A stretch of DNA of 64,000 nt from Pseudomonas sp. TCU-HL1 (GCF_001708505.1 NZ_CP015992.1:1-64000), one strand, 5' to 3'. Counted from the first letter of the stretch, positions 51,002 through 59,809 are shown. The notes: generated from the letters alone by a model not told the origin. Numbers and translations are program-made.

Positions 51002-51889
51002 ATGGCAAGTCACGAGCAGTATTACGTCCCCGCCCAGAGCAAGTGGCCGATCATCGCCACCCTCGGCCTGCTGACCACGGTCTATGGCGTGGGCACCTGG
51101 TTCAATGACCTCAAGGCGGCTCGTCCCGAGTCCAACGGGCCGATCATCTTCTTCGTCGGCGGCCTGATACTGGCCTACATGCTGTTCGGCTGGTTTGGCA
51201 ACGTGATCCGCGAAAGCCGCGGCGGCCTCTACAGCCCGCAGATGGACCGCTCCTTCCGCTGGGGCATGAGCTGGTTCATCTTCTCCGAGGTGATGTTCTT
51301 CGCGGCCTTCTTCGGCGCCCTCTTCTATGTGCGCCACTTCGCCGGCCCCTGGCTCGGCGGCGAGGGTGACAAGGGCGTCGCCAACATGCTCTGGCCTGGC
51401 TTCGAGTACACCTGGCCGCTGCTGAACAACCCAGACTCCAAGCTGTTCCCGCCGCCCAAGGCGATCATCGATCCCTGGCACCTGCCCCTGATCAACACCA
51501 TCCTGCTGGTGACGTCCAGCTTCACCGTGACCTTCGCCCACCATGCCCTGCGCAAGAACAAGCGCGGCCCGCTCAAGGCGTGGCTGGCGCTGACCATCCT
51601 GCTGGGTGCGACCTTCCTGGGTTTCCAGGCCGAGGAGTACATCCACGCCTATAAGGAACTCGGGCTGACGCTCGGCTCGGGCATCTACGGCGCCACCTTC
51701 TTCATGCTCACCGGCTTTCACGGGGCCCACGTGACCCTGGGGGCGCTGATCCTGACGGTGATGCTGGTGCGCATCCTGCGTGGCCACTTCGACAGCGAGC
51801 ATCACTTCGGCTTCGAGGCGGCGGCTTGGTACTGGCACTTCGTGGACGTGGTCTGGATTGGCCTGTTCACCTTCGTCTACGTGCTGTGA
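51002..51889 (+). CDS. coIII: Cytochrome c oxidase subunit III
   Basis: This seven-helix membrane subunit stabilises the oxidase core. The 295-residue protein starts MASHEQYYVPAQSKWPI, and has GMSWFIFSEVMFFAAFFGAL near residue 90 and the C-terminal FEAAAWYWHFVDVVWIGLF, both diagnostic. The start has a strong AAGGAG but is preceded directly by AACAACAACA. It is the fourth gene of the operon. Confidence 0.96.
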   Translation: MASHEQYYVPAQSKWPIIATLGLLTTVYGVGTWFNDLKAARPESNGPIIFFVGGLILAYMLFGWFGNVIRESRGGLYSPQMDRSFRWGMSWFIFSEVMFFAAFFGALFYVRHFAGPWLGGEGDKGVANMLWPGFEYTWPLLNNPDSKLFPPPKAIIDPWHLPLINTILLVTSSFTVTFAHHALRKNKRGPLKAWLALTILLGATFLGFQAEEYIHAYKELGLTLGSGIYGATFFMLTGFHGAHVTLGALILTVMLVRILRGHFDSEHHFGFEAAAWYWHFVDVVWIGLFTFVYVL

Positions 51890-51931
51890 GGGTGGTGGCC
51901 GAAACAGGCTCTGGAAGCGGGGGCTTCCGGG

Positions 51932-52135
51932 TTACCAAGTGACATGAGAAACGAATTGGCCGCTGTAGAACCCCCAGGCGATGAGCGCCAGGGTCAGGGC
52001 GGCCAGGATCACACGAACCGTTAGCGCATTGACCACGCGGGAGCTGCGACCTTCGTCCTTGACCAGGAAGAAAAGGCCGCTGAACAGGCTGACCACCGTG
52101 GCAAGCAACATGAGGACGATCGCGGCCTTGAGCAT
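51932..52135 (-). CDS. Small twin-transmembrane protein (DUF2909)
   Basis: This 67-residue protein consists of two membrane helices (MLKAAIVLMLLATVVSLFSG and VILAALTLALIAWGFYSGQF) linked by a short charged loop. It lies inside the cox gene set but on the opposite strand, as I recall for PA0109. Function is unknown; a role in oxidase assembly is only suggested by location. Confidence 0.85.
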   Translation of the reverse strand: MLKAAIVLMLLATVVSLFSGLFFLVKDEGRSSRVVNALTVRVILAALTLALIAWGFYSGQFVSHVTW

Positions 52136-52204
52136 GCGTGACTCCGGGGGAAGGGGGATGTTGTGCAGTATAGCCAGCCCTGTTCAGCCTCACGGCCGGC
52201 GCCC

Positions 52205-52933
52205 ATGAGCGCCTTCCGGCCCGGCCTGGCGCCCACTCTGGTGGTGCTCGCGCTATTGCCGGTGCTCATCGGCCTGGGCTTCTGGCAGCTGTCCCGTGCG
52301 GATGAAAAACGCCAGCTGCTGGCTGCCGCCGAGGCGCGCCGCATCTCCGCCCCGATCGCTATCGATAATCTTCTCGCCAGCGCCGACCCCGCCTACCTGC
52401 GCGTTCGCCTGCACGGCCATTTCGACGCCGCGCACAGCCTGCTGCTGGACAGTCGCATCCGTGACGGCAAGGCCGGAGTCGAGTTGCTGCAACCCTTCCA
52501 GAACAGTTCCAGCGGCCAGTGGCTGCTGGTCAATCGCGGCTGGCTGCCCTGGCCGGATCGCCGTGTGGCGCCCGCCTTCAACACCCCGGATGGCGAGCAG
52601 ACGATCGTTGCCTGGGCCTATGTGCCGCCGGGTGCGGCCTTCGAACTCAAACACCTGGAAACGAGCGGCTGGCCGCAACTGATCAACCAGGTGGATGCCG
52701 CCGCCCTCTGGCAGCACCTGGGGCGCGATGGACTGCCGCTGGAGCTGCGCCTGGAGGAGGGCCCGGCGGCCTACCGCACCGACTGGCCGGTGGTCGCCAT
52801 GGGACCGGAGAAACACCTCGGCTACGCCGTGCAGTGGTTCGCCCTGGCGGCAGCCCTGCTCGGCCTGTTCATTTATTTCGGATTGCACAAAGGACGGGAG
52901 AACAACCATGAACCCAGCACTCGCCATGCCTGA
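52205..52933 (+). CDS. SURF1-family oxidase assembly protein
   Basis: SURF1 proteins help insert heme a into subunit I. The 242-residue protein has a membrane helix at each end (about 10-27 and 212-230) and the family segments GFWQLSRADEKR near residue 23, and LLVNRGWLPWPDRR near 100. The start at 52205 follows the short DUF2909 promoter gap. Its last 26 bp overlap the next gene. Confidence 0.92.
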   Translation: MSAFRPGLAPTLVVLALLPVLIGLGFWQLSRADEKRQLLAAAEARRISAPIAIDNLLASADPAYLRVRLHGHFDAAHSLLLDSRIRDGKAGVELLQPFQNSSSGQWLLVNRGWLPWPDRRVAPAFNTPDGEQTIVAWAYVPPGAAFELKHLETSGWPQLINQVDAAALWQHLGRDGLPLELRLEEGPAAYRTDWPVVAMGPEKHLGYAVQWFALAAALLGLFIYFGLHKGRENNHEPSTRHA

Positions 52934-53489
52934 GAACGCGCCGCCGCGCCGCCGCGGACGCATCCAGCTGCTGCTGATCCTGATGGTGGTGATCGGCCCG
53001 ATGATGCTCGCCACGGCCATGTACAAATTCAGCTTCTGGGTGCCGGAAGGGCGCAGCTACCACGGTGCCTTGCTGGGCAACGGACAAACCAGCGTCGACC
53101 TCGGCGTTCTGGGCGCAGCCCCGCAGGAAACCTGGCAATTGCTGGTCACCGCGCCGTCCGGCTGCAACGCCGATTGCCAGGAACTGGTCTACGTGGCACG
53201 GCAGATCCACACCGGCCTTGGCCGCGATGCTTCCCGCGCCAGCCACGCACTGGCCGTTACTGAGGTGCCGGCGGACTACGCCGACAAGCTCAAGCAGGAG
53301 TACCCGCAGCTCAAACGCTACGATCTGGATGCGGCTGCCTATGGCAAAGCCACCGAGAATCTCGGCGGGGCGCAGCTGTGGATCGTCGACCCCCACGGCA
53401 ACCTCGTCCTGCGCTACGACGGCAGCACCCGTGGCAAGCAGATCCTCAATGATCTGCGTCATCTGCTGAAGCTTTCCAATATCGGTTGA
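52908..53489 (+). CDS. Membrane-anchored thioredoxin-like cox-cluster protein (PA0111-like)
   Basis: The 193-residue product has a basic N-terminus with one membrane helix (IQLLLILMVVIGPMMLATAM), followed by a periplasmic domain. SGCNADCQELVYVARQIH near residue 85 resembles the CxxxC motif of SCO proteins, and the C-terminus IVDPHGNLVLRYDG looks thioredoxin-like. A role in copper delivery or redox during oxidase assembly is plausible. GGAG lies upstream; the start overlaps the SURF1 gene. Confidence 0.82.
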   Translation: MNPALAMPENAPPRRRGRIQLLLILMVVIGPMMLATAMYKFSFWVPEGRSYHGALLGNGQTSVDLGVLGAAPQETWQLLVTAPSGCNADCQELVYVARQIHTGLGRDASRASHALAVTEVPADYADKLKQEYPQLKRYDLDAAAYGKATENLGGAQLWIVDPHGNLVLRYDGSTRGKQILNDLRHLLKLSNIG

Positions 53490-53526
53490 ACGACCCCTTT
53501 CTCCGGAAAGGTGAGGAGCGGCTGCT

Positions 53527-54612
53527 GTGGACACGTACAAGAACCGGCCTGGATTTCGCCTCGCGCTGTTCGCCACGCTGCTGGCGGTGGTGGTGGTGCT
53601 GCTGGGCGCCTATACCCGCCTTACCCATGCCGGCCTCGGTTGCCCGGACTGGCCCGGCTGCTACGGCTTCATCAGCGTGCCGCAGTCCGACGCCCAGCTG
53701 GCCCATGCCGAAGCCAATTTCCCCCATGCACCCGTGGAAGCCGAGAAAGGCTGGAACGAGATGGTCCACCGCTACTTCGCCGGGTCCCTCGGCCTGGTGA
53801 TACTCGGCCTGGCCATCCATGCCGTGCGCCTGCGCGGACGTGACGGCCAACCGCTGAAGCTGCCGCTGCTGCTGGTGGGCGTCGTCATCGCCCAGGCGGC
53901 ATTCGGCATGTGGACGGTGACCCTGCAGCTCTGGCCGCAGGTGGTCACCGCGCACCTGTTGGGAGGATTCACTACCCTGTCTCTGCTACTGCTGCTTTGC
54001 TTGCGCCTGTCCAATGCCTTCCCTGCCCTGGAGCTGCCCGCTCGGCTGCGACGCTGGGCCGCGCTGGGGCTGGCGCTGGTCATCGGGCAGATCGCTCTCG
54101 GCGGCTGGGTCAGCTCCAACTACGCCGCGGTGGCTTGCGTCGACCTGCCCACCTGCCACGGGCAGTGGTGGCCGGCGATGGACTTCGCCAACGGCTTCCA
54201 TCTGACCCAGCACATCGGCCCCAACTACCTGGGTGGCCAGCTCGACAGCGATGCCCGCACCGCCATCCACATGACCCATCGCCTCGGCGCCCTGGCCGTA
54301 ACCCTGGTGCTGCTGACCCTCGCCTGGCAGTTGCGCTCCGCCGGCCTGCCGCGTCTTGCCGGGTTGCTGCTGGCGGCCCTGTGCCTGCAAGTGGGGCTGG
54401 GCATCAGCAACGTGATCTTCCACCTGCCACTGCCGGTGGCGGTGGCCCACAACGGTGGCGGCGCCCTGCTGCTGCTGGTGCTGGTCACCACCAATTACCG
54501 GGTGCGCGCTTCAGCCCTTTCTGTAGAAGCGAGCTCTGCTCGCGAACGTGGGATTACCGGGGATTCGCGAGCAGAGCTCGCTCCTACGGCGATCGCTTCG
54601 CACAGCAAATAA
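53527..54612 (+). CDS. ctaA: Heme A synthase (CtaA/COX15)
   Basis: CtaA oxidises the C8 methyl group of heme O to make heme A for the oxidase. The 361-residue protein has eight predicted membrane helices, the typical GAYTRLTHAGLGCPDWPGCYGF near residue 28, and heme-binding histidines in MVHRYFAGSLGL, HLLGGF, HMTHRLGAL and VAHNGGGAL. The start is GTG. The last ~30 residues (from about 332) are encoded by an inverted repeat of the kind otherwise found between genes, so the C-terminus is probably an acquired extension. Confidence 0.94.
   Translation: MDTYKNRPGFRLALFATLLAVVVVLLGAYTRLTHAGLGCPDWPGCYGFISVPQSDAQLAHAEANFPHAPVEAEKGWNEMVHRYFAGSLGLVILGLAIHAVRLRGRDGQPLKLPLLLVGVVIAQAAFGMWTVTLQLWPQVVTAHLLGGFTTLSLLLLLCLRLSNAFPALELPARLRRWAALGLALVIGQIALGGWVSSNYAAVACVDLPTCHGQWWPAMDFANGFHLTQHIGPNYLGGQLDSDARTAIHMTHRLGALAVTLVLLTLAWQLRSAGLPRLAGLLLAALCLQVGLGISNVIFHLPLPVAVAHNGGGALLLLVLVTTNYRVRASALSVEASSARERGITGDSRAELAPTAIASHSK
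54522..54588. repeat. Hairpin repeat inside the 3' end of ctaA
   Basis: Arms TGTAGAAGCGAGCTCTGCTC (54522 onward) and an inverse copy ending near CTCCTACG (54588) match at about 23 of 25 positions. The unit resembles the other TGTAG-N-AGCGA repeats in the window, but here it is read in frame as ctaA codons 332-354. Confidence 0.85.
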
Positions 54613-54624
54613 GGAGTACACGCC

Positions 54625-55530
54625 ATGGCCACTCTGCTCAGCCAAGGACACAGCCAGGTCCGCGCCAGCTGGCGCGATTACCTGGAGCTGACCAAACCCA
54701 AGGTAGTGGTGCTGATGCTCATCACTTCCCTGGTCGGCATGTTCCTCGCCACTCGCGCCGGGGTGCCCTGGACAGTACTGCTGTTCGGCAACCTCGGCAT
54801 CGGCCTGTGTGCCGGTGCGGCGGCGGCGGTCAACCATGTGGTGGACCGGCGCATCGACTCGATCATGGCGCGCACCCTGAAGCGGCCAGTGGTCAACGGC
54901 CGTGTCTCGCCGGTGGCGGCGCTGGGCTTCGCCTTCGTCCTGGCGGTGCTCGGCCAAGCCCTGCTGCTGGCCTTCACCAACGAGCTGACCGCCTGGCTGA
55001 CCCTGGCCTCGCTGGTGGGCTACGCGGTGCTCTACACGGGCTTTCTCAAGCGCGCCACGCCGCAGAACATCGTCATCGGCGGCCTGGCCGGCGCCGCGCC
55101 GCCGCTGCTGGGCTGGGTTGCCGTAACCGGGCATCTCTCTGCCGAGCCGTTGCTGCTGGTGCTGATCATCTTCGCCTGGACCCCGCCGCATTTCTGGGCC
55201 CTGGCCATCTACCGTAAGGAGGAGTACGCCAAGGCCGACATCCCCATGCTGCCGGTGACCCACGGCGAGCACTACACCAAGGTACACATCCTGCTCTACA
55301 CCCTGGTGATGTTCGCCGTCAGCCTGCTGCCCTACGCTATCCACATGAGCGGCGTGCTCTACCTGGCCTGCGCCGTGGCGCTGGGCGCGCGCTTCCTGCA
55401 GTGGGCCTGGGTGCTGTACCGTGGCAGCAAACCGCACGCGGCGATCAAGACCTTCAAGTACTCTATCGCCTACCTCTTCTTGCTGTTCATCGCCCTGCTG
55501 GTGGACCACTACCTGTTGCTGAACCTATGA
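54625..55530 (+). CDS. cyoE: Protoheme IX farnesyltransferase (heme O synthase)
   Basis: This UbiA-family membrane enzyme adds a farnesyl group to heme b to make heme O, the substrate of CtaA. The 301-residue protein has about nine membrane helices, the first Asp-rich motif NHVVDRRIDSIMART near residue 71 and TLKRPVVNGRVSP after it. AAGGAG lies upstream. Its stop overlaps the SCO gene by ATGA. It is also called ctaB. Confidence 0.96.
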   Translation: MATLLSQGHSQVRASWRDYLELTKPKVVVLMLITSLVGMFLATRAGVPWTVLLFGNLGIGLCAGAAAAVNHVVDRRIDSIMARTLKRPVVNGRVSPVAALGFAFVLAVLGQALLLAFTNELTAWLTLASLVGYAVLYTGFLKRATPQNIVIGGLAGAAPPLLGWVAVTGHLSAEPLLLVLIIFAWTPPHFWALAIYRKEEYAKADIPMLPVTHGEHYTKVHILLYTLVMFAVSLLPYAIHMSGVLYLACAVALGARFLQWAWVLYRGSKPHAAIKTFKYSIAYLFLLFIALLVDHYLLLNL

Positions 55531-56162
55531 CCAGAATCCAGAAAACCGTATTCGTTCTCGTCGCCGCCGTCGCCGTGGTGCTCGGCCTTACCGTGCACCG
55601 CGTGCTGATCAGCCAGGGGCAGGCCGACCCGACCAAACTGCTCGACGCAGGCATCGTGCTGCTGCCGCAGAGCCGTACCCTGCCGGCATTGGAAATGATC
55701 GACCAGAACGGCGAGAGGGTGGCGGTGGACCAGCTCAAGGACAAGTGGAGCCTGGTGTTCTTTGGCTACACCTTCTGCCCGGACATCTGTCCCACCACCC
55801 TGGCGCAGATGCGTGAGCTGAAAGGGCTGTTGCCGCAGCAGGCACAGGACAACCTGCGTTTCGTGTTCGTCAGCGTCGACCCGAACCGCGACACCCCGCA
55901 GCAGATCAAGCAGTATCTGGGCTACTTCGACCCGAGCTTCGTCGGTATCACCGGCGACCTGCCGACCCTGCAGAAGCTGGCCAACGCGGTGAGCATTCCG
56001 TTCATCCCGGCCGACACCAGCAAGGAAAACTACACCGTGGACCACAGCGGCAACCTGGTGGTCCTCGGCCCGGACGGCACCCAGCGTGGCTTCATCCGTT
56101 CGCCGCTGAACAACCAGAAACTCAAGGAACAATTGCCGGGGCTGGTGACGCCGAAGGGCTGA
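55527..56162 (+). CDS. SCO1/SenC-family copper chaperone
   Basis: SCO proteins load copper into the CuA site of subunit II. The 211-residue protein has an N-terminal membrane anchor (TVFVLVAAVAVVLGLTVHRV) and a thioredoxin-like domain with the copper motif FCPDICPTTLAQM near residue 86 and a histidine in YTVDHSGNLVV near 172. It is the last gene of the cox operon and is followed by a repeat and a bidirectional terminator. Confidence 0.95.
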   Translation: MTRIQKTVFVLVAAVAVVLGLTVHRVLISQGQADPTKLLDAGIVLLPQSRTLPALEMIDQNGERVAVDQLKDKWSLVFFGYTFCPDICPTTLAQMRELKGLLPQQAQDNLRFVFVSVDPNRDTPQQIKQYLGYFDPSFVGITGDLPTLQKLANAVSIPFIPADTSKENYTVDHSGNLVVLGPDGTQRGFIRSPLNNQKLKEQLPGLVTPKG

Positions 56163-56179
56163 TCCTGCGGAGGCCGTGC

Positions 56180-56242
56180 GTAGGGTGCGCTGCGCGCACC
56201 GAGACCCTGGCACGAGGCTCAAGGTGCGCACGGCGCACCCTA
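56180..56242. repeat. Hairpin repeat (GTAGGGTGCGC type, copy 2)
   Basis: GTAGGGTGCGCTGCGCGCACC (56180 onward) pairs with GGTGCGCACGGCGCACCCTA near 56223-56241. It shares the GTAGGGTGCGC arm with the unit at 46501 and lies between convergent genes. Confidence 0.82.
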
Positions 56243-56255
56243 TGACCGCCCACAA

Positions 56256-56283
56256 AAAAGCCCGCTCGATTGAGCGGGCTTTT
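56256..56283. terminator. Bidirectional terminator between the SCO gene and metQ
   Basis: A 12-bp stem AAAAGCCCGCTC / GAGCGGGCTTTT with a GATT loop has T-tracts on both strands. It ends the cox operon on the plus strand and metNIQ on the minus strand. Confidence 0.92.
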
Positions 56284-56301
56284 TCATTGCATGGGAAGCG
56301 A

Positions 56302-57078
56302 TCAGAACGCCGGAACCACGGCGCCCTTGTACTTCTCCTCGATGAATTTCTTCACTTCGGGGCTATTCAGGGCCTTGGCCAGTTTCTGCATGTCGGCGCT
56401 GGCCTTGTTGTCCTCGCGGGACACCAGGATGTTCACGTAGGGCGAGTCGGAACCCTCGATCACCAGGGCGTCCTTGGTGGGGTTCAGCTTGGCTTCCAGC
56501 GCGTAGTTGGTGTTGATCAGCGCCAGGTCCACCTGGTTCAGCACGCGCGGCAGGGTGGCGGCTTCCAGTTCGCGGACCTTGATGCCCTTCGGATTTTCGA
56601 CGATGTCCTTCGGGGTGGCGGTGATGCTGGTGTTGTCCTTCAGCTTGATCACACCGGCCTTGTCCAGCAGCAGCAGGGCGCGGCCGCCGTTGGTGGCGTC
56701 GTTGGGGATGACCACCTGGGCGCCCTCGGGCAGCTCGGCCAGGGACTTCACCTTGCTGGAGTAGGCGCCGAAGGGCTCGACGTGCACGCCGACCACGGAT
56801 ACCAGCTTCACCTTGGTCTGACGGGCCTTGTTGAACTCGTCCAGGTAGGGCTGGTGCTGGAAGAAGTTAGCGTCGAGGCGGCCTTCGACAACCTGCACGT
56901 TGGGCTGCACGTAGTCGGTGAAGACTTTCACCTGCAGGTCCACACCTTCTTTGGCCAGTTGCGGCTTGATGAACTCGAGGATCTCCGCGTGGGGCACCGG
57001 GGTGGCGGCGACTTTCAGGGTGTCGGCCTGGGCGGAGAGGGCGGTCAGGGCGGCGAAGGCCACCAGCAGTTTTTTCAT
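56302..57078 (-). CDS. metQ: Methionine ABC transporter substrate-binding protein
   Basis: MetQ is the periplasmic methionine-binding protein of the MetNIQ importer. The 258-residue product has a signal peptide (MKKLLVAFAALTALSAQA) and the NlpA/MetQ fold with VAATPVPHAEILEFIKP near residue 25, NFFQHQPYLDEFN near 72 and NDATNGGRALLLL near 125. No lipobox cysteine is seen, so it is predicted to be soluble, not lipid-anchored as in E. coli. AAGGAG lies upstream of the ATG. Confidence 0.94.
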   Translation of the reverse strand: MKKLLVAFAALTALSAQADTLKVAATPVPHAEILEFIKPQLAKEGVDLQVKVFTDYVQPNVQVVEGRLDANFFQHQPYLDEFNKARQTKVKLVSVVGVHVEPFGAYSSKVKSLAELPEGAQVVIPNDATNGGRALLLLDKAGVIKLKDNTSITATPKDIVENPKGIKVRELEAATLPRVLNQVDLALINTNYALEAKLNPTKDALVIEGSDSPYVNILVSREDNKASADMQKLAKALNSPEVKKFIEEKYKGAVVPAF

Positions 57079-57132
57079 GAGCGGCTCCTTGAGGGAAGTC
57101 ATCGGGCCGGCGCAACGGGTGCCGGCACCAGG

Positions 57133-57798
57133 TCATTTACGGGAAAAATGCACCACCAGCTTGTCGCCGACGGTTTGCAGGATTTGTACGAGCACCAGCA
57201 GCAGGAGCACGGTGACCACCATCACGTCGGTCTGGAAGCGCTGGTAGCCGAAGCGTATGGCCAGGTCGCCGAGGCCGCCCGCACCCACCACACCGGCCAT
57301 GGCGGTGTAGGACACCAGCGTGATGGCGGTGACGGTGATGGCGGCGAAGATGCCCGGCCGCGCTTCCGGCAGCAGGGCGTTCCAGATGATCTGGCGGGTC
57401 GTTGCGCCCATGGCCTGGGTGGCTTCGAGGATGCCGCGATCCACTTCACGCAGGGCGGTTTCCACCAGGCGCGCGAAGAAGGGCGTGGCACCGATCACCA
57501 GCGGCGGGATGGCGCCGGCGACGCCCAGGGAGGTGCCGGTGATGAACACGGTGAAGGGGATCATCACGATCAACAGGATGATGAAGGGCAGCGAACGCAG
57601 GACGTTCACCAGCAGCGAAAGCAGGCTGTAGACGGCTTTCTGTTCGAACAGCTGGCGCGGGCCGGTGAGGAACAGCAGTACGCCCAGCGGCAGGCCCAGC
57701 AGCACGGTGAACAACAGCGAGCCACCCAGCATCAGGAAGGTGTCGAGGGTGGCGAGCCAGATTTCGTACCAGTCGATATTGGCGAGCAGGGCGTCCAT
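57133..57798 (-). CDS. metI: Methionine ABC transporter permease
   Basis: MetI is the membrane subunit of the methionine importer. The 221-residue protein has five predicted membrane helices and the EAA loop EATQAMGATTRQIIWNALLPEA near residue 125 that contacts the ATPase. Its start overlaps the metN stop by one base. It lies 54 bp upstream of metQ. Confidence 0.95.
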   Translation of the reverse strand: MDALLANIDWYEIWLATLDTFLMLGGSLLFTVLLGLPLGVLLFLTGPRQLFEQKAVYSLLSLLVNVLRSLPFIILLIVMIPFTVFITGTSLGVAGAIPPLVIGATPFFARLVETALREVDRGILEATQAMGATTRQIIWNALLPEARPGIFAAITVTAITLVSYTAMAGVVGAGGLGDLAIRFGYQRFQTDVMVVTVLLLLVLVQILQTVGDKLVVHFSRK

Positions 57799-58805
57799 CA
57801 GCGCAGGATCTCCAGGTGCACGTCCGCCTCGCGGAAGCAGGCAAGCGCGGCGTCCACGTCGCCGCCGGTCAGGGCCAGGGTCAGCTGGCCGTAGGGGGTG
57901 TCCTTGATGCGGTCGATGCGCCCGGCAAGGATGCTGTAGTCCACGCCGGTCTGGCGCGCGACGGTGCCCAGCAGCGGGGCGTAGGTCGCCTCGCCACGGA
58001 AGGTCAGGCGCAGGATGCGGCCGGCAACGTGGGCGAAGTCATCGCGCTGCTCGCCTTCATCCACCTGTTCGTCTTCGAGCACGAAGCGTTGCGTGGTGGA
58101 ATGTTGCGGGTGCAGGAAGACATCGGCCACCGGGCCCTGCTCGACTATCACGCCGCCGTCCATCACAGCCACCCGGTCGCAGACCCGGCGGATCACGTCC
58201 ATTTCGTGGGTGATGAGGACGATGGTGAGCTTCAGCTCGCGGTTGATCTCGGCCAGCAGTTGCAGCACCGAGGCCGTGGTTTGCGGGTCGAGTGCGCTGG
58301 TGGCCTCATCGCAGAGCAGGATCTTCGGCTGGGTAGCCAGGGCGCGGGCGATGCCGACGCGCTGTTTCTGGCCGCCGGAAAGCTGCGCGGGGTACTTGCG
58401 GGCGTGATCCTGGAGGCCGACGCGGGTCAGCAGTTCGGCGACGCGGCGGTCGATCTCGGCGCGGGACAGCTCGCCGGCCAGTTTCAGCGGCAAGCCGACG
58501 TTCTCGGCAACGGTCTTCGAGGCCAGCAGGTTGAAGTGCTGGAAGATCATCCCGACGCGCTGGCGGAAGCGGCGCAGGCCTTCGCTGTCGAGGGCGGTAA
58601 CGTCTTCGCCTTCGATGACGATGCGACCGCCGGAGGGCTCTTCAAGGCGGTTGATCAGGCGCAGCAGGGTGCTCTTGCCGGCGCCCGAGTGGCCGATCAG
58701 GCCAAACACTTCGCCGCCCTGGATGGCGAGGTCGGTCGGCTGCAGGGCCGGGATTTCGCGGCCTTCGACGCGGTACGCCTTGTGGACGTTATGGAATTCG
58801 ATCAC
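57798..58805 (-). CDS. metN: Methionine ABC transporter ATP-binding protein
   Basis: MetN drives methionine import. The 335-residue protein has Walker A GHSGAGKSTLLR near residue 38, signature LSGGQKQR near 140, Walker B ILLCDEATSALD near 160, and a C-terminal NIL (ACT-like) domain from about 260 that senses internal methionine to inhibit transport. It heads the metN-metI-metQ operon. The 164-bp gap upstream holds no recognisable operator. Confidence 0.95.
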   Translation of the reverse strand: MIEFHNVHKAYRVEGREIPALQPTDLAIQGGEVFGLIGHSGAGKSTLLRLINRLEEPSGGRIVIEGEDVTALDSEGLRRFRQRVGMIFQHFNLLASKTVAENVGLPLKLAGELSRAEIDRRVAELLTRVGLQDHARKYPAQLSGGQKQRVGIARALATQPKILLCDEATSALDPQTTASVLQLLAEINRELKLTIVLITHEMDVIRRVCDRVAVMDGGVIVEQGPVADVFLHPQHSTTQRFVLEDEQVDEGEQRDDFAHVAGRILRLTFRGEATYAPLLGTVARQTGVDYSILAGRIDRIKDTPYGQLTLALTGGDVDAALACFREADVHLEILR

Positions 58806-58969
58806 TGCGGAAACCTTGTGGGTTCGTCGTTAGCCGGATCGGCTAAAAACCGGCAAGTTTACCCGCTGGCGCATAGGCGCAGAAAATCTTTCTGGACCTA
58901 TGGCTATATCAGCGAGGAATAAGCGACAGACGGACTCCGTCCAGTCTAGACGTCGCCAGCCGGTGGCGT

Positions 58970-59809
58970 TCAGTGACGCGGGCTGAGTACCAGGCGCGGT
59001 ATCTGGTCAGGCTTGAGGGCCTGGCTGTACTGCGCCTTGAAGTCGGGATCGAGCTTCTTCACCCGCGCCGACAGCAGGGCGGCGACCCAGGGGTAGTCCT
59101 TGGCCTCGCGCACCTGGATCTGCACGGCGCAGTCGTGGGCGACGATGTCGGCGGCCACGCTGTCCAGCAGGCGGCGCAGGTTCTCGTTGTCATCGCGGTC
59201 GAGCATGGGCATTTCCACCAGTGGCGTCAGGGCGCGCAGTGGTTTGCTGGCGGCGACGACAGGTTTCTCGCCCTGGGGGGCATTGGGGAGGGTGGCTTGC
59301 GCCTTGATGGCGGCAGCCTGGCGCTCGGCGGCCTTGCGCAGTTGGCGGGCCTGTTCCAGGCGCGCGGCGTTCTCCCTGGCGGCTGCCGCTTCGGCTGCGC
59401 GGCGGGCTTCGCGGGCTTCTGCAGCTTCGCGGGCCTTGTCGATGGCGCCGTCCAGGCCGGTGGTCAGGGCCGGGGCCTGGGGCATCAGGCTACGGGCGTG
59501 GCTGAGCGCCTTGGTGGCGTTGTCCAGGTCACCTTTCTGCAGGGCGTCCTGGCCGCGTTTCATCCAGGCATCGGCCAGTTGGCGCTGGTACTGCTCCAGG
59601 CGGGTGTCGCCGGCGGCCTTTTCTTCCAGGCTCTTGAGTTGGGCCTCGGCTTCAATGAGCTTGCTTTCGGCAAGGTTCTGGTCGAGCTGGCGGAAGCCGC
59701 TGACCAGGCCATCCGTTGGCACCTCGGCCACTTGCTGGGCGGTCTGGCAGGCAGCCAACAGCAGGGAAAAGGCGATAACAGGCAGGCAACGAGTAGCGAA
59801 CAGCTTCAT
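58970..59809 (-). CDS. Predicted lipoprotein with helical middle (PA5502-like)
   Basis: From the ATG at 59809 the product has 279 residues with a lipoprotein signal (FSLLLAACQTAQQ, cysteine near residue 20). Residues about 45-120 have TPR-like helices (WMKRGQDALQKGDLDNATKAL) and about 125-175 form an Ala/Arg/Glu-rich coiled coil. The C-terminal part (LRRLLDSVAADIVAHDC) is unassigned. An in-frame TTG at 59833 is an alternative start. It lies between metN and a GMC gene; function is unknown. Confidence 0.8.
   Translation of the reverse strand: MKLFATRCLPVIAFSLLLAACQTAQQVAEVPTDGLVSGFRQLDQNLAESKLIEAEAQLKSLEEKAAGDTRLEQYQRQLADAWMKRGQDALQKGDLDNATKALSHARSLMPQAPALTTGLDGAIDKAREAAEAREARRAAEAAAARENAARLEQARQLRKAAERQAAAIKAQATLPNAPQGEKPVVAASKPLRALTPLVEMPMLDRDDNENLRRLLDSVAADIVAHDCAVQIQVREAKDYPWVAALLSARVKKLDPDFKAQYSQALKPDQIPRLVLSPRH

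Noticed and set aside
56176..57894. A 572-residue plus-strand frame across metQ and metI
   Set aside because: It covers two well-supported minus-strand genes and a terminator, and has the low-complexity look of an antisense frame.
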